Positions 16,944-26,183 of a stretch of 64,000 bases of DNA are shown here, piece by piece (the first letter of the stretch is position 1; each line of letters starts with the position of its first letter). The stretch comes from Agromyces sp. Marseille-P2726 (lineage in GTDB: Bacteria; Actinomycetota; Actinomycetes; Actinomycetales; Microbacteriaceae), in contig NZ_CADDWM010000012.1 of the NCBI RefSeq assembly GCF_902809835.1, positions 62,001 through 126,000 of the forward strand, given 5' to 3'. A program made the position numbers and the translations under genes. The notes under the pieces were generated by a model. That model saw only the letters and a program-made list of their open reading frames with translations. It had not been told where the DNA came from and ran no database searches.

Positions 16944-18164
16944 ATGGCACGCGTGATCCTCTCCTCGCAGCATCCCCTTTCCGCCGGTCGCACGTCCGAG
17001 TCACGACTCGTGCGCGCCTATCGGGGCGAGCGTGCCGACACCACGCCCGTGTGGTTCATGCGGCAGGCCGGCCGGTCGCTCCCCGAATACCGCGAGCTGC
17101 GCGTCGGCACCCGCATGCTCGACGCGTGCCTCGAGCCCGCGATGGCGAGCGAGATCACATTGCAGCCGGTGCGCCGTCACGGTGTCGACGCGGGGATCTT
17201 CTTCAGCGACATCGTCGTGCCGTTGAAGCTCGTCGGCGTCGACGTCGAGATCCAGCCCGGACGCGGACCGGTCTTCGACAAGGGGTACGCGGATGCCGCG
17301 GCTGTCGCCGAGCTGACGAGCATCGACCCGGCACGCCTCGATGCGGCATCCGGCCCCATCACCGAGGCGGTGGAGCGCACCGTCGTGGAGCTCGGCGAGA
17401 CCCCGCTCATCGGCTTCGCCGGGGCGCCGTTCACGCTCGCCGCGTACCTCACCGAGGGCGGTCCGTCGAAGGACCATCTCGCGGCACGCACGCTCATGCA
17501 CGCCGACCCCGGAGCGTGGCGCGCGCTCATGGACTGGACGGCCGAGCTCACCGGACGCTTCCTTCGCGCACAGGTCGTGGCCGGGGCTTCCGCGGCCCAG
17601 CTCTTCGACTCGTGGGCAGGCGCCCTTTCGCTCGCCGACTACGAGGCGCACGTGGCGCCCGCGTCGGCGAAGGCGCTCGGCTTCGTGCACGACCTCGAGT
17701 ACGAGACCCCCGGATCCTCCGGTGGTCGAGGAGCGCCCGCCGAAGGCGGTTCCTCCGGTGGTCGAGGAGCGCCCGCCGAAGGCGGATCCTCCGGTGGTCG
17801 AGTAGCGCCCGCCGAAGGCGGACGCGTATCGAGACCCGTCCCCGTCGTGCACTTCGGCGTCGGCACGGGCGAGCTGCTCGGCGCGATGAGCGCGATCGGC
17901 GTCGACGCGGTCGGCGTCGACTACCGCATCCCGCTCGACGTAGCGGCGCAGCGAGTCGGCGCCGGCGTGCCGCTGCAGGGCAACCTCGATCCCGCGCTGC
18001 TCGCCGCGCCGTGGCCGGTGCTCGAGGCCGCCGTGCGCGATGTGCTCACTCGCGGGAAGGCCGCCCCGGCACACGTCTTCAACCTCGGCCACGGCGTGCC
18101 CCCCGAGACCGACCCGACCGTACTGACCCGCATCGTCGAGCTCGTCCACAAGGCGGCCGCATGA
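16944..18164 (+). CDS. hemE: Uroporphyrinogen decarboxylase carrying an in-frame repeat insertion
   Basis: HemE removes four carboxylates from uroporphyrinogen III to give coproporphyrinogen III. The family signatures [14 protein letters not shown] and [13 protein letters not shown], and the C-terminal [10 protein letters not shown], are intact. The 406 residues exceed the usual 340-360 because about 42 residues of low-complexity sequence (three units of [12 protein letters not shown] type) lie between HDLEYETP and [14 protein letters not shown]. They encode copies of the intergenic repeat family in frame. The insertion falls in a loop before a core strand, so activity may be kept. An ATG at 16944 is used here; GTG at 16953 stands seven bases after a GACAAT box and could be a leaderless start. 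Its stop overlaps the next gene by four bases. Confidence 0.95.
   Translation: MARVILSSQHPLSAGRTSESRLVRAYRGERADTTPVWFMRQAGRSLPEYRELRVGTRMLDACLEPAMASEITLQPVRRHGVDAGIFFSDIVVPLKLVGVDVEIQPGRGPVFDKGYADAAAVAELTSIDPARLDAASGPITEAVERTVVELGETPLIGFAGAPFTLAAYLTEGGPSKDHLAARTLMHADPGAWRALMDWTAELTGRFLRAQVVAGASAAQLFDSWAGALSLADYEAHVAPASAKALGFVHDLEYETPGSSGGRGAPAEGGSSGGRGAPAEGGSSGGRVAPAEGGRVSRPVPVVHFGVGTGELLGAMSAIGVDAVGVDYRIPLDVAAQRVGAGVPLQGNLDPALLAAPWPVLEAAVRDVLTRGKAAPAHVFNLGHGVPPETDPTVLTRIVELVHKAAA
17715..17838 (+). repeat. Three repeat units inside hemE, 36-bp period, read in frame
   Basis: Units start at 17715, 17751 and 17787 (TCCTCCGGTGGTCGAG…). The period of 36 is a multiple of three, so the frame is kept. 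The third unit continues into GACGCGTATCGAGACC, the full-length form of the intergenic family. The first two carry GAGGAG where many intergenic copies have GAGTAG. Confidence 0.95.
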
Positions 18165-19702
18165 CCGACCGGGAGATCCCGGCGCTCGACGGCGAGCTCG
18201 AGCCCGAGGAGCGCACCGCCGACGTGGTCGTGATCGGCGGCGGCGTCGCGGGCATGGTCGCGGCGCTCGAGTGCGCCAAGGTCGGCCTGCGTGTCTCGCT
18301 GCTCGAGCGCAGCGACCAGCTCGGCGGATGCGTCGGTCGCATCGAACTCGACGGGCTCACCCTCGACAGCGGCGCCGAGTCGTTCGCGACGCGTGGCGGT
18401 GCCGTCGCCGAGATGCTGACGACGCTCGGCCTCGAGGGCGACATCGAGAAGCCGAACCCCGCGGGCGCATGGCTCGTCATGCCGGGCCCGAGCGGAGGGA
18501 CGGATGCCGCTCCGCTGCCCCGGACGGGCATGCTCGGCATCCCGGCCAATCCGCTCGGCGACGACGTGCGTCGCATCATCGGATGGCGCGGCGCCATCCG
18601 TGCGTACGCCGACCGCCTCATCCCGATCCTCAAGATCGGGCGCTACCGCAACCTCGGGCACCTCGTGAGCTCGCGCATGGGACAGGCCGTGCTCGACCGG
18701 CTCGTGACGCCCATCTCCGCGGGCGTGTACTCGACCGACCCGAACGAGCTCGACCTCGACGTCGTCGCGCCCGGGCTCAACCAGGCGATGACCCGCACGG
18801 GCTCGCTCTCGGGCGGAGTGGGTCAGCTCGTCGAGGAGCGCAAGGCCGGAAGCGCGGTGCTCGGACTTCGCGGCGGGATGCACCGGCTCGTCGACGCGCT
18901 CGCGGTCCAGCTCGACCGGTTCGGCGTGGAGGTCGTGCGCGCGGCGGAGGCGACGCGCCTGGCGCGGATGTCACCGACCGGTTCCGATTCGTCGGAGAAG
19001 CGCTCCCAGGGCTGGCGCGTCGAAGCCGGCACCGCCGGTGGCATCCTCCGCTACGAGGTCGCGTACGTGATCGTCGCCGCTCCGTCCGACACGTCGCGCA
19101 GGCTGCTCGACGAGGCCGCCCTGGGGCGGACCGATGCCGCGACCCTTCGAGGGCCTCAGGGCGGCGCCTGGCCCCCGGCGGCATCCGTCGACATCGTCAC
19201 CCTCGTGCTCGACGCACCCGAGCTCGCCGCAGCACCGCGCGGGACCGGCGTGCTGGTGGCCGCCGGCACACCGGGCATCGCCGCGAAGGCGCTCACGCAC
19301 TCGACGGCGAAGTGGCGATGGCTTGCGGATGCCGCGGCGCCGCGTCAGGTCGTGCGGCTCTCGTACGGGCGGGCGGGTGAGCCCGGCCCCCTGACCGGAC
19401 TCGACGAGGGCGCCGTCACCCGGCTGGCCCTCGCCGACGCGTCGGCGCTGCTCGGCGTGCCCCTGGACGGCACGATGCTGCGCGCCGCCGGACGCACGTC
19501 CTGGCGTGACGCCCTGTCGCAGGCGACGCTCGGTCAGCGCGACCGCGTGCGCGACCTCGAGCAGGTGTTGGCCGCCGAGCCGGGCATCGAGGCGACCGGC
19601 TCGTGGGTCGCCGGCACGGGCCTCGCGTCCGTGATCCCGCACGCGCTCGAGGCGGCACGCCGCATCCGCCACCTCGCCGTGAGACCCGGCGGGCACTCGT
19701 GA
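18161..19702 (+). CDS. hemG: Coproporphyrinogen III oxidase / protoporphyrinogen oxidase family (HemY-type FAD enzyme)
   Basis: This 513-residue FAD protein has the dinucleotide-binding [29 protein letters not shown] and the flavin-contact [12 protein letters not shown] and [14 protein letters not shown] segments of the HemY family. In Actinobacteria with ChdC, this enzyme oxidises coproporphyrinogen III to coproporphyrin III and is also called CgoX. ChdC is encoded downstream, which supports that role here. Start ATG overlaps the hemE stop (ATGA). The N-terminal 18 residues are acidic and precede the fold. Confidence 0.93.
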   Translation: MTDREIPALDGELEPEERTADVVVIGGGVAGMVAALECAKVGLRVSLLERSDQLGGCVGRIELDGLTLDSGAESFATRGGAVAEMLTTLGLEGDIEKPNPAGAWLVMPGPSGGTDAAPLPRTGMLGIPANPLGDDVRRIIGWRGAIRAYADRLIPILKIGRYRNLGHLVSSRMGQAVLDRLVTPISAGVYSTDPNELDLDVVAPGLNQAMTRTGSLSGGVGQLVEERKAGSAVLGLRGGMHRLVDALAVQLDRFGVEVVRAAEATRLARMSPTGSDSSEKRSQGWRVEAGTAGGILRYEVAYVIVAAPSDTSRRLLDEAALGRTDAATLRGPQGGAWPPAASVDIVTLVLDAPELAAAPRGTGVLVAAGTPGIAAKALTHSTAKWRWLADAAAPRQVVRLSYGRAGEPGPLTGLDEGAVTRLALADASALLGVPLDGTMLRAAGRTSWRDALSQATLGQRDRVRDLEQVLAAEPGIEATGSWVAGTGLASVIPHALEAARRIRHLAVRPGGHS

Positions 19703-19753
19703 CAGGCCCGGCTTCGCGCATGGCCCGAACGGCATATTCGGTTCGCAACCCCC

Positions 19754-19781
19754 TTGCGCCCTTCCTTCCGGGGTCTACGCT
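19754..19781 (+). promoter_or_regulatory. Promoter TTGCGC-16-TACGCT before the small membrane genes
   Basis: A -35-like TTGCGC (19754-19759) and a -10 TACGCT (19776-19781) are separated by 16 bases, upstream of the YtxH-like gene. This suggests that the three small genes form a transcription unit separate from hemE-hemG. Confidence 0.55.
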
Positions 19782-19820
19782 GGGAGAGTCGTTGGTGATC
19801 ACTGGGGAAACGGGGTGCAC

Positions 19821-20318
19821 ATGAAGGGCAAGATCCTCTTCGTCGTCGGACTCGGCGTCGGGTACGTGCTCGGCACTCGAGCCGGCCGCGAGCGGTACGA
19901 ACAGATCCGCAAGGCGGCCGAGCGGGTGTGGAACCAGCCGTCGGTGCAGCAGGGCGTCGGCACCGTGAAGGAATTCGCCACCGCCCGCGTCGGCGATCTC
20001 GGCGACACGGTGCTCGACGGCGTCAAGAACCTCATCGGCAACGCCACGAAGTCGAGCGGCGCCACCAAGCAAGACGTCAGCAACGCCGCGCGCTCTGCGA
20101 AGTCGAACATCTCGAAGGCGGCGGATGCCGCGCGCGCGGCCGTCGACGCCGCCACCGCCAAGCTCGACGACGCGGTCGACGATGCGGCCGAGGTCGCCTC
20201 CAAGTCGGCGAAGTCCGGCACGAGCAAGCCGAGCACGACGAAATCGCGCCCCGCCAAGCCGAGCCCGACCACGGGCGCGTCGGCACCGGGCGACGAGACC
20301 GCGTCGGCCGGCCTCTGA
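19821..20318 (+). CDS. YtxH-like small membrane/stress protein
   Basis: The 165-residue protein starts with a short hydrophobic segment (about 3-19, KILFVVGLGVGYVLGTRAGRERYEQI), the Gly-rich membrane signature of YtxH-domain proteins. A long Ala/Lys/Asp-rich amphipathic region and a Lys/Pro/Ser tail follow, similar to LEA-like stress proteins. Function is unknown; homologues are linked to general stress. GGGGAAACGGGG precedes the ATG; GTG at 19815 is an alternative. It lies inside the heme cluster with a holin-X-type and a DUF3618 gene directly downstream. Confidence 0.7.
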   Translation: MKGKILFVVGLGVGYVLGTRAGRERYEQIRKAAERVWNQPSVQQGVGTVKEFATARVGDLGDTVLDGVKNLIGNATKSSGATKQDVSNAARSAKSNISKAADAARAAVDAATAKLDDAVDDAAEVASKSAKSGTSKPSTTKSRPAKPSPTTGASAPGDETASAGL

Positions 20319-20331
20319 CGGGAGGCGCACC

Positions 20332-20736
20332 ATGGCCCTGCCGTCGAACGACGAACGGTCGCTGTTCACCCTGATCGGCGAGTTGCCCGACCGCGTGTCC
20401 GATCTCGTCCGCGCCGAGATCGACCAGGTCAAGGCCGAGATGAGCTACAAGGCCAAGCATTTCGGCATCGGCGCCGGCCTCTTCGCCGGCGCCGCGGTCG
20501 TCGGCGTGTTCCTGCTCTTCACCTTGATCGTCGCCGCGATCTTCGCGCTCGCCCTCGTGATGCCCGGCTGGGCGGCGGCCCTCACGGTCTCGGGCGTGCT
20601 GGTCGTGATCATCGTCATCCTGGTCCTGATCGCGATCGCCAACTTCAAGGCCGGCAGCGAACCGCTCGAGTCGATCGAGAGCCTCCGCAAAGACCTCGAC
20701 GTCGTGAAGGGAACCGGCGAGTATGACCGCAACTGA
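20332..20736 (+). CDS. Holin-X/DUF1469-type membrane protein
   Basis: The 134-residue product has an amphipathic N-terminal helix (GELPDRVSDLVRAEIDQVKAEM), two adjacent transmembrane segments (about 47-75 and 80-108) and a charged tail. This matches 'Actinobacteriophage holin family' (phage holin X / DUF1469), which is common on actinobacterial chromosomes outside prophages. A role in envelope stress is more likely than lysis, since no phage gene is near. GGGAGG precedes the ATG. It overlaps the next gene by 14 bases. Confidence 0.8.
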   Translation: MALPSNDERSLFTLIGELPDRVSDLVRAEIDQVKAEMSYKAKHFGIGAGLFAGAAVVGVFLLFTLIVAAIFALALVMPGWAAALTVSGVLVVIIVILVLIAIANFKAGSEPLESIESLRKDLDVVKGTGEYDRN

Positions 20737-21034
20737 CGTCCCCGCTCGTCTCAACAAGCGCGACGCGAAGACTCGCGAGCGCAACCTCACCCGCCTCGAG
20801 GCGAAGGTCAACTCCGAGCGGGCGCGCGCCCAGTTCGCGAACACGCTCAACGCCCTGGAAGACAAGCTCAATGTCCCGAAGCAGGTCGGGCTCCGCGTCG
20901 ACCGCGCCAAGGTCCGCCTGCGCCGAATGGCCGACGAGGAACCCGGCACGGCGATCGCGCTCGCCGTGGGCGTCGCTGCGGCAGTCGGCGTGACCGTCTG
21001 GCTCGTGGTTCGATCGGTCGCCGACCGCAGCTGA
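20723..21034 (+). CDS. DUF3618 family protein
   Basis: The 103-residue protein has the DUF3618 layout: a charged helix with repeated ER/ARAQFANTLNALEDKLNVPKQ, then one C-terminal transmembrane segment (about 76-97). It usually follows the holin-X-type gene in Actinobacteria, so the pair probably works together at the membrane. The start lies inside the previous gene, which implies coupled translation. Function is unknown. Confidence 0.8.
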   Translation: MTATDVPARLNKRDAKTRERNLTRLEAKVNSERARAQFANTLNALEDKLNVPKQVGLRVDRAKVRLRRMADEEPGTAIALAVGVAAAVGVTVWLVVRSVADRS

Positions 21035-21102
21035 GCCGTCGCAATCCGAGGTCGCAGCGAGCAGAATAGGCGACGACCCGGTCCTGACGGAGGGAGCCGA
21101 CG

Positions 21103-22230
21103 ATGGCGTCGGACGACCAGATCGAAGACCAGCCCACCACCCGTGACGAAGGCCGGCCCGCCTTCGCCGATCGCGTCTTCGCGTCGGCACTCGGGGCGCT
21201 CGAACTCCTGAGCATCTACCTCGGCGACCGGCTCGGCTGGTACCGGGCGCTCGCCGAGGCCGGACCACTCGACGCTCCGACGCTGGCCGAGCGCACGGGC
21301 ACCCAGGAGCGCTACGCCCGCGAGTGGCTCGAGCAGCAGGCCGTGTACGGCATTCTGGCCGTCGACGGCACGGGTGTCCGAGACACGGATGCCGCGGCAC
21401 CCGCTCGCCGATTCTCGCTGCCGGCCGAGCACGCCGACGCGCTCGTGAACCGCGACTCTCTCGAGTACGTCGCCCCGCTCGGGCGGTTCGTCGCCGCCGT
21501 CGGCGCCCAGCTCGGCCCACTGCTCGAGGCGTACCGGAGCGGCGGCGGCGTCTCCTGGGCGCAGCTGGGCGACGATGCTCGTGACGCGCAGGGCGACATC
21601 AACCGGCCGTGGTTCCTGCAGAAGCTGGGCCAGGCACTCGAAGGGGTGCCTGAGGTGCACGACGCGCTCTCGCGGCACGGAGCCCGCATCGCCGACGTGG
21701 GCATGGGGCACGGCTGGTCGTCGATCGCGCTGGCGCAGGCGTATCCGAACGCTCGGGTCGAGGGCTTCGACGTCGATGCGGAATCGGTCGCCGCAGCGCG
21801 TCGGCACGCCGACGAGGCGGGCGTCGGCGACCGGGTGCGATTCCACCAAGTCGCCGGCGAGGGGATGCCGCAGGAGGGAGTCTTCGACGCAGCCTTCGTG
21901 TTCGAGGCCCTGCACGACATGCCGTTCCCGGTCGACGTGCTCGGGTCGATCAAGCGGGCCGTGAAACCTGACGGCGAGGTCGTCATCATGGACGAAGCGG
22001 TGGCCGACACGTTCGCACCCGACGGCGATGAGGTGGAGCGAGCGATGTACGGCTACAGCGTCTTCGTGTGCCTGCCCGACAGCCTGTCGACGCCGGGTTC
22101 GGTCGGCACCGGCACGGTGATGCGGCAGTCGACGCTCGAGCGTTACGCGCGCGAGGCGGGCTTCGCGGGAGCCGAGGTGCTGCCGATCGAGGGGTTCGCG
22201 GCGTTCCGGTTCTCGCGCCTCGTCCGGTGA
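21103..22230 (+). CDS. Class I SAM-dependent methyltransferase with winged-helix N-terminus
   Basis: The 375-residue protein has an N-terminal winged-helix dimerisation domain (about 25-85, containing LAERTGTQERYAREWLEQQAVYG), typical of the Rv2258c-type group, and a Rossmann methyltransferase domain. SAM-binding motif I is ADVGMGHGWSS and the acidic ribose ligand is in VEGFDVD. The substrate is unknown. It sits between the small membrane genes and chdC. A GGAGGGAG site precedes the ATG. Membership of the heme operon suggests, but does not show, a link to tetrapyrroles or to quinone or lipid methylation. Confidence 0.85.
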   Translation: MASDDQIEDQPTTRDEGRPAFADRVFASALGALELLSIYLGDRLGWYRALAEAGPLDAPTLAERTGTQERYAREWLEQQAVYGILAVDGTGVRDTDAAAPARRFSLPAEHADALVNRDSLEYVAPLGRFVAAVGAQLGPLLEAYRSGGGVSWAQLGDDARDAQGDINRPWFLQKLGQALEGVPEVHDALSRHGARIADVGMGHGWSSIALAQAYPNARVEGFDVDAESVAAARRHADEAGVGDRVRFHQVAGEGMPQEGVFDAAFVFEALHDMPFPVDVLGSIKRAVKPDGEVVIMDEAVADTFAPDGDEVERAMYGYSVFVCLPDSLSTPGSVGTGTVMRQSTLERYAREAGFAGAEVLPIEGFAAFRFSRLVR

Positions 22231-22248
22231 CGGATGCCGGCGGGATCC

Positions 22249-22275
22249 GCCCTTCGAGGAGCTCAGCAACGGGGC
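22249..22275. repeat. CCCTTCGA…GCTCAGCAACGG intergenic repeat
   Basis: A copy of the widespread CCTTCGA-n-GCTCAG repeat lies between the methyltransferase and chdC. A second copy is translated inside the thioesterase gene near 48959. Confidence 0.6.
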
Positions 22276-22316
22276 CCGTTTTTGGTCGTCGGCGGCGAAG
22301 GGGGGAAACTGGAGAT

Positions 22317-23054
22317 ATGTCTTCCCCCGCTGCCGAAGCGGCAGCCGACGCGCTCCAGACCGAATCCAACACCGAGCAGGCTCCTGAGGGCTACACGGTG
22401 TTCGCCGTGTTCCGCAAGGATCCCGCCCGACCCGACGACCTCGACGGCCGCGACGTGCCGCGCTTCGTCGACGAGCTCGACGGCGTCATCGCCACCGTCG
22501 AGGACGAGGGCGTGACCCTCCGCGGCATCTACGACGTGTCGGGCCTGCGCGCCGATGCCGACGTGATGCTGTGGCTGCACGGGCCCACCGCCGAGGGCCT
22601 CCAGTGGGCCATCCGCCAGCTGCGCCGGTCGCGCCTGTTCCGCGCGCTGCTGCCGACATGGAACGCCATGGGCGTGCACCGCGACGCCGAGTTCAACCGC
22701 GCGCACGTACCCGGGTTCCTCCGTGGCGTCGAGCCGAAGGGGTGGCTCACGGTGTACCCGTTCGTCCGCAGCTACGAGTGGTACCTCCTGCCGCCCGAGG
22801 CGCGCGGCCGCATGCTCGCCGAACACGGCCGCAAGGGCGCCGCGTTCACGCGCGTCGTCGCCAATACCGTCGCATCGTTCTCGCTCGGCGACTACGAGTG
22901 GCTGCTGCCGCTCGAGGCCGACGACCTCACCGACCTGGTCGACCTCATGCGCGACCTCCGCGCGACCGACGCCCGCCGCCACGTGCGCGAGGGGGTGCCG
23001 TTCTACCCCGGGCGCCGCATCACGACCGCCGAGCTCGTCGAGGTGGTGCAGTAG
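22317..23054 (+). CDS. chdC: Coproheme decarboxylase (hydrogen peroxide-dependent heme synthase)
   Basis: ChdC (formerly HemQ) decarboxylates coproheme to heme b using H2O2, the final step of the Gram-positive pathway. The 245-residue protein belongs to the chlorite-dismutase-like fold. The actinobacterial catalytic region PTWNAMGVHRDAEFNRAHVPGF and the radical-forming Tyr in YPFVRSYEWYLL are present. A GGAG lies four bases before the ATG. Its presence fixes the whole cluster as the coproporphyrin-dependent route. It overlaps the ferrochelatase start by one base. Confidence 0.96.
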   Translation: MSSPAAEAAADALQTESNTEQAPEGYTVFAVFRKDPARPDDLDGRDVPRFVDELDGVIATVEDEGVTLRGIYDVSGLRADADVMLWLHGPTAEGLQWAIRQLRRSRLFRALLPTWNAMGVHRDAEFNRAHVPGFLRGVEPKGWLTVYPFVRSYEWYLLPPEARGRMLAEHGRKGAAFTRVVANTVASFSLGDYEWLLPLEADDLTDLVDLMRDLRATDARRHVREGVPFYPGRRITTAELVEVVQ

Positions 23055-24337
23055 TGGCTGCGACCAACCTCGGGTCGACGGGCGAGCACGCAGCGACGGA
23101 TGCCGCGGGCACCCCCCATCGAGGACGCAAGCCGGGGCCCGCGGCATCCGCCCCCTGTGCACCGGGCGCCGTCGGGCCGGGCGCGCCACCCGCCGCGCAG
23201 GCCGGTCCCGAGCACGTGACCGAGCCCGTCGCCTACGACGCGATCCTCCTCGCCGGCTTCGGCGGACCCGAGGGCCAAGACGACGTCATCCCGTTCCTCC
23301 GCAACGTCACCAGCGGGCGCGGTATCCCCGACGAGCGGCTCGAGGAGGTGGCCCACCACTATCGCCACTTCGGCGGGGTGAGTCCCATCAACGAGCACAA
23401 CCGTCAGCTGAAAGCGGCCCTCGAGGCCGAGCTCGCGAGCCGCGGCATCCACCTGCCCGTGATCTGGGGCAACCGCAACTGGGACCCGTACCTCAACGAC
23501 GCGCTCGCCGAGGCGCGGCAGCGCGGCTTCACCAGGCTCATCGCCGTCGCGACGAGCGCCTACAGCTCCTACTCGAGTTGCCGCCAGTATCGCGAGGACT
23601 TCGCCGACGCCCTCGCAGACACCGGGTTCGGCGAGGGCGCAGACGCCATCCAGATCGACAAGGTGCGGCAGTTCTTCGACCACCCGGGATTCGTGCAGCC
23701 GTTCATCGAGGGCGTGCGCGACGGCATCGCCCAGCTCGAGGCGGCAGATCCGGCACTGGATCGCACCACTGATCTCGAGGTGCTCTTCGCGACCCACTCG
23801 ATCCCGTCGACGGATGCCGCGAAGTCGGGCCCTGCCGAGCGCGGGTTCGGTGAGGGTGGCGCCTACGCCGCACAGCACCTCGCGGTCGCCGAGGTCGTCA
23901 TGCGCGAGGCGGGCGCCGGCGACGTGCCGTGGCAGCTCGTGTACCAGTCGCGCTCAGGACCGCCGTCGATGCCATGGCTCGAGCCCGACATCAACGACGC
24001 GATCGAGGAACTGCCCGCCGCCGGCCGCAAGGCCATCGTGATCGTCCCCCTCGGGTTCGTGAGCGACCACATGGAGGTGCTCTGGGACCTCGACAACGAG
24101 GCGCTCGAGACCGCGCAGGAGCAGGGGCTCGCCGCCGTTCGCGTGCCGACGCCCGGCACCCACCCCGCCTACGTCGCGGGGCTCGTCGACCTCGTGCTCG
24201 AGCGCGTGAACGGCACGCCCCTCGCCGACCGCCCCGCCGTCACCCGACTCGGCCCCTGGTACGACGTCTGCCGACCCGGATGCTGCGAGAACGTGCGTCT
24301 CGGGTTCCGCCCAGCGCTGGCGGGGATCGCGCCGTGA
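23054..24337 (+). CDS. cpfC: Coproporphyrin ferrochelatase
   Basis: CpfC (HemH) inserts Fe2+ into coproporphyrin III. Family segments seen are AILLAGFGGPEG, GRGIPDERLEEVAHHYRHFGGVSPIN, SAYSSYSSCRQYRED and the metal-site VSDHMEVLWDLDNEA. One Cys in SSCRQY and three C-terminal cysteines (DVCRPGCC) fit the [2Fe-2S] cluster known from actinobacterial ferrochelatases. GTG at 23054 overlaps the chdC stop and adds a Pro/Ala-rich, non-conserved N-terminus of about 54 residues. GTG at 23216 would start just before the conserved fold. The stop overlaps hemC. Confidence 0.94.
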   Translation: MAATNLGSTGEHAATDAAGTPHRGRKPGPAASAPCAPGAVGPGAPPAAQAGPEHVTEPVAYDAILLAGFGGPEGQDDVIPFLRNVTSGRGIPDERLEEVAHHYRHFGGVSPINEHNRQLKAALEAELASRGIHLPVIWGNRNWDPYLNDALAEARQRGFTRLIAVATSAYSSYSSCRQYREDFADALADTGFGEGADAIQIDKVRQFFDHPGFVQPFIEGVRDGIAQLEAADPALDRTTDLEVLFATHSIPSTDAAKSGPAERGFGEGGAYAAQHLAVAEVVMREAGAGDVPWQLVYQSRSGPPSMPWLEPDINDAIEELPAAGRKAIVIVPLGFVSDHMEVLWDLDNEALETAQEQGLAAVRVPTPGTHPAYVAGLVDLVLERVNGTPLADRPAVTRLGPWYDVCRPGCCENVRLGFRPALAGIAP

Positions 24338-25287
24338 TCGACGTCATCCGCGTCGGCACCCGGGGCAGCGCGCTCGCGATGGCCCAGACGAAGCAGATCT
24401 CGGAACGGCTCGGCAAGGCCGCGAAGGCCGAGATCGAACTCGTTCCCGTCACGACCCAGGGCGACACCTCGCGTGCGTCGCTCTCGACGATCGGCGGTAC
24501 GGGCGTGTTCGCCGCCGCCCTGCGCGAGTCATTGCTGCGCGGCGAGTGCGATGTCGTCGTGCACTCCCTGAAGGACCTGCCGACGGCCGAGCATCCGGGT
24601 CTTCGCCTCGGCGCCGTGCCGAAGCGCGCCGACGCCCGCGACGCGCTCTGCGCCCGCGACGGGCTGACGCTCGAGACGCTTCCCGAGGGCGCGCGAGTCG
24701 GCACCGGCTCGCCTCGCCGCATCGCGCAGCTGCGCGAGGCACGCCCCGATGTCGAGGCCGTCGACATCCGCGGCAACGTCGACTCGCGACTCGCCCGTGT
24801 CGCGTCGGGCGAGCTCGACGCGGTGCTGCTCGCCGCCGCCGGCCTCGGCCGGCTCGGGCGGACCGATGCGATCACCGACCTGCTCGAACTCGCCGACTGG
24901 CCGACCGCTCCGGGTCAGGGCGCACTCGCGATCGAGATGCGACGCGAGCGCGGAGACCGCGAGCTCGAGGGTGCGCTCGACTCGATCGACCACCGTGTCA
25001 CGCGTGCGACCGTGCTCGCCGAACGCCTCGTTCTCGCGGGGCTCGAGGCCGGGTGCTCCGCGCCCGTCGGTGCGACGGCCTTCATCGATGACGAACTTCT
25101 GTTCCTGACGGCGAGCGTGTACAGTGCCGACGGTACGAAGCGAATCACCAGCTCGCACGCAGCTACCCCCGACAGCCGCTCTGCCGCCGACCTGGCGGCC
25201 GCGGCTCGCGACGTCGCCGAACGCGCCGTCGCAGAACTCCTCGGCAATGGCGCCGCTGAACTTGCACCACCTGAGGAGTCAGTGTGA
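24334..25287 (+). CDS. hemC: Porphobilinogen deaminase (hydroxymethylbilane synthase)
   Basis: HemC polymerises four porphobilinogens to hydroxymethylbilane. The 317-residue enzyme begins IRVGTRGSALAMAQT, has the catalytic-Asp region VVHSLKDLPT and VGTGSPRR, and carries the dipyrromethane-attaching Cys in LEAGCSAPVGA. The GTG start overlaps the cpfC stop by four bases (GTGA), so the genes are translationally coupled. Confidence 0.97.
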   Translation: MIDVIRVGTRGSALAMAQTKQISERLGKAAKAEIELVPVTTQGDTSRASLSTIGGTGVFAAALRESLLRGECDVVVHSLKDLPTAEHPGLRLGAVPKRADARDALCARDGLTLETLPEGARVGTGSPRRIAQLREARPDVEAVDIRGNVDSRLARVASGELDAVLLAAAGLGRLGRTDAITDLLELADWPTAPGQGALAIEMRRERGDRELEGALDSIDHRVTRATVLAERLVLAGLEAGCSAPVGATAFIDDELLFLTASVYSADGTKRITSSHAATPDSRSAADLAAAARDVAERAVAELLGNGAAELAPPEESV

Positions 25288-26099
25288 CCGAATCCGACGC
25301 CCCGTTGACCGGCGCCATCAAGCTGCCCTTCCACGGCGGGAAGCCGTTGGCGGGCTGGCGGGTGCTGGTGCCTCGCGGCGGACCCTGGGGCGACGGCGTC
25401 GCCGCCGCGCTCCGTGCCGGCGGCGCGAGCCCGATCATCGCCCCGCTGATCAACTTCGCCCCGACCGACGACCAGCCGGCGCTCGAGGCCGCGCTGGCGA
25501 AGCTGGCCCGAGGCGAGTTCGACTGGGTCACCGTGACCAGCGCCACGACGGTCGACGTGCTCGCGTCGTACGGCGCCGTCATCCCCGAGACGACGAAGGT
25601 CGCAGCGGTGGGGGAGACCACCGCTGCCGCGCTCGTCGCAGCGGGGTACCGCGCCGACATCGTGCCATCCGAGGAGAACTCCGCCCGCGGGCTCCTCGAG
25701 GAGTGGGAGGCCGCGACCGGCGGCCAGCGCGGACTTCGCGTGCTCGCCCTCAGGTCGGCCATCGCGAAGCAGGTGCTCTCCGTCGGGCTCGCTCGGGTGG
25801 GTCACCACGTCGAGGCGGTCGTCGCGTACCGCACCGTGGGGGTTCCGGTCGCCCAGAAGGTGGGCGACGACGTTCGCGCCGGCCGGGTGAACGCGGTGCT
25901 CGTGACATCCGGAAGCGTCGCCGAGCAGGTGCAGCAGCAGCTCGGACCCATCCCCGAGACGACGCTCGTCGCGGCGATCGGTCCGCAGACGAAGCGCGAC
26001 GCGGCCAAGTTCGGCCTCCGCGTCGATGTCGTGGCGAAGGAGCGCACGGCCGAGTCCCTCATCGACGCGGTCGTCGAGGCCGCGACCGCGCGCGCCTGA
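25284..26099 (+). CDS. hemD: Uroporphyrinogen-III synthase
   Basis: HemD closes hydroxymethylbilane with inversion of ring D. The 271-residue protein is divergent, as usual for this family, but shows the two-lobed pattern with GWRVLVPRGGPWG at the start, SATTVDVLASYG, VGETTAAALVAAGY and the later VTSGSVAEQV and AAIGPQTKRDA. GTG overlaps the hemC stop; position between hemC and hemB supports the call. Confidence 0.93.
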   Translation: MTESDAPLTGAIKLPFHGGKPLAGWRVLVPRGGPWGDGVAAALRAGGASPIIAPLINFAPTDDQPALEAALAKLARGEFDWVTVTSATTVDVLASYGAVIPETTKVAAVGETTAAALVAAGYRADIVPSEENSARGLLEEWEAATGGQRGLRVLALRSAIAKQVLSVGLARVGHHVEAVVAYRTVGVPVAQKVGDDVRAGRVNAVLVTSGSVAEQVQQQLGPIPETTLVAAIGPQTKRDAAKFGLRVDVVAKERTAESLIDAVVEAATARA

Positions 26100-26170
26100 C
26101 CGCAACTCGGTCTGCCGGTGCGATGAGCGGCAGCGGAGACGGTCGGGGTGAGTGCCCAGCCACCGGCACG

Positions 26171-26176
26171 TAGGCT
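26171..26176 (+). promoter_or_regulatory. -10 TAGGCT, internal leaderless promoter of hemB
   Basis: TAGGCT ends seven bases before the GTG at 26184. It selects that start over an in-frame GTG at 26148 and suggests hemB-hemL can be expressed apart from the upstream operon. Confidence 0.55.
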
Positions 26177-26183
26177 TGATCGG

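Noticed and set aside
20332-21034. Holin-like gene as a prophage remnant
   Set aside because: No phage genes, integrase or att sites nearby; holin-X/DUF3618 pairs are common chromosomal genes in Actinobacteria.
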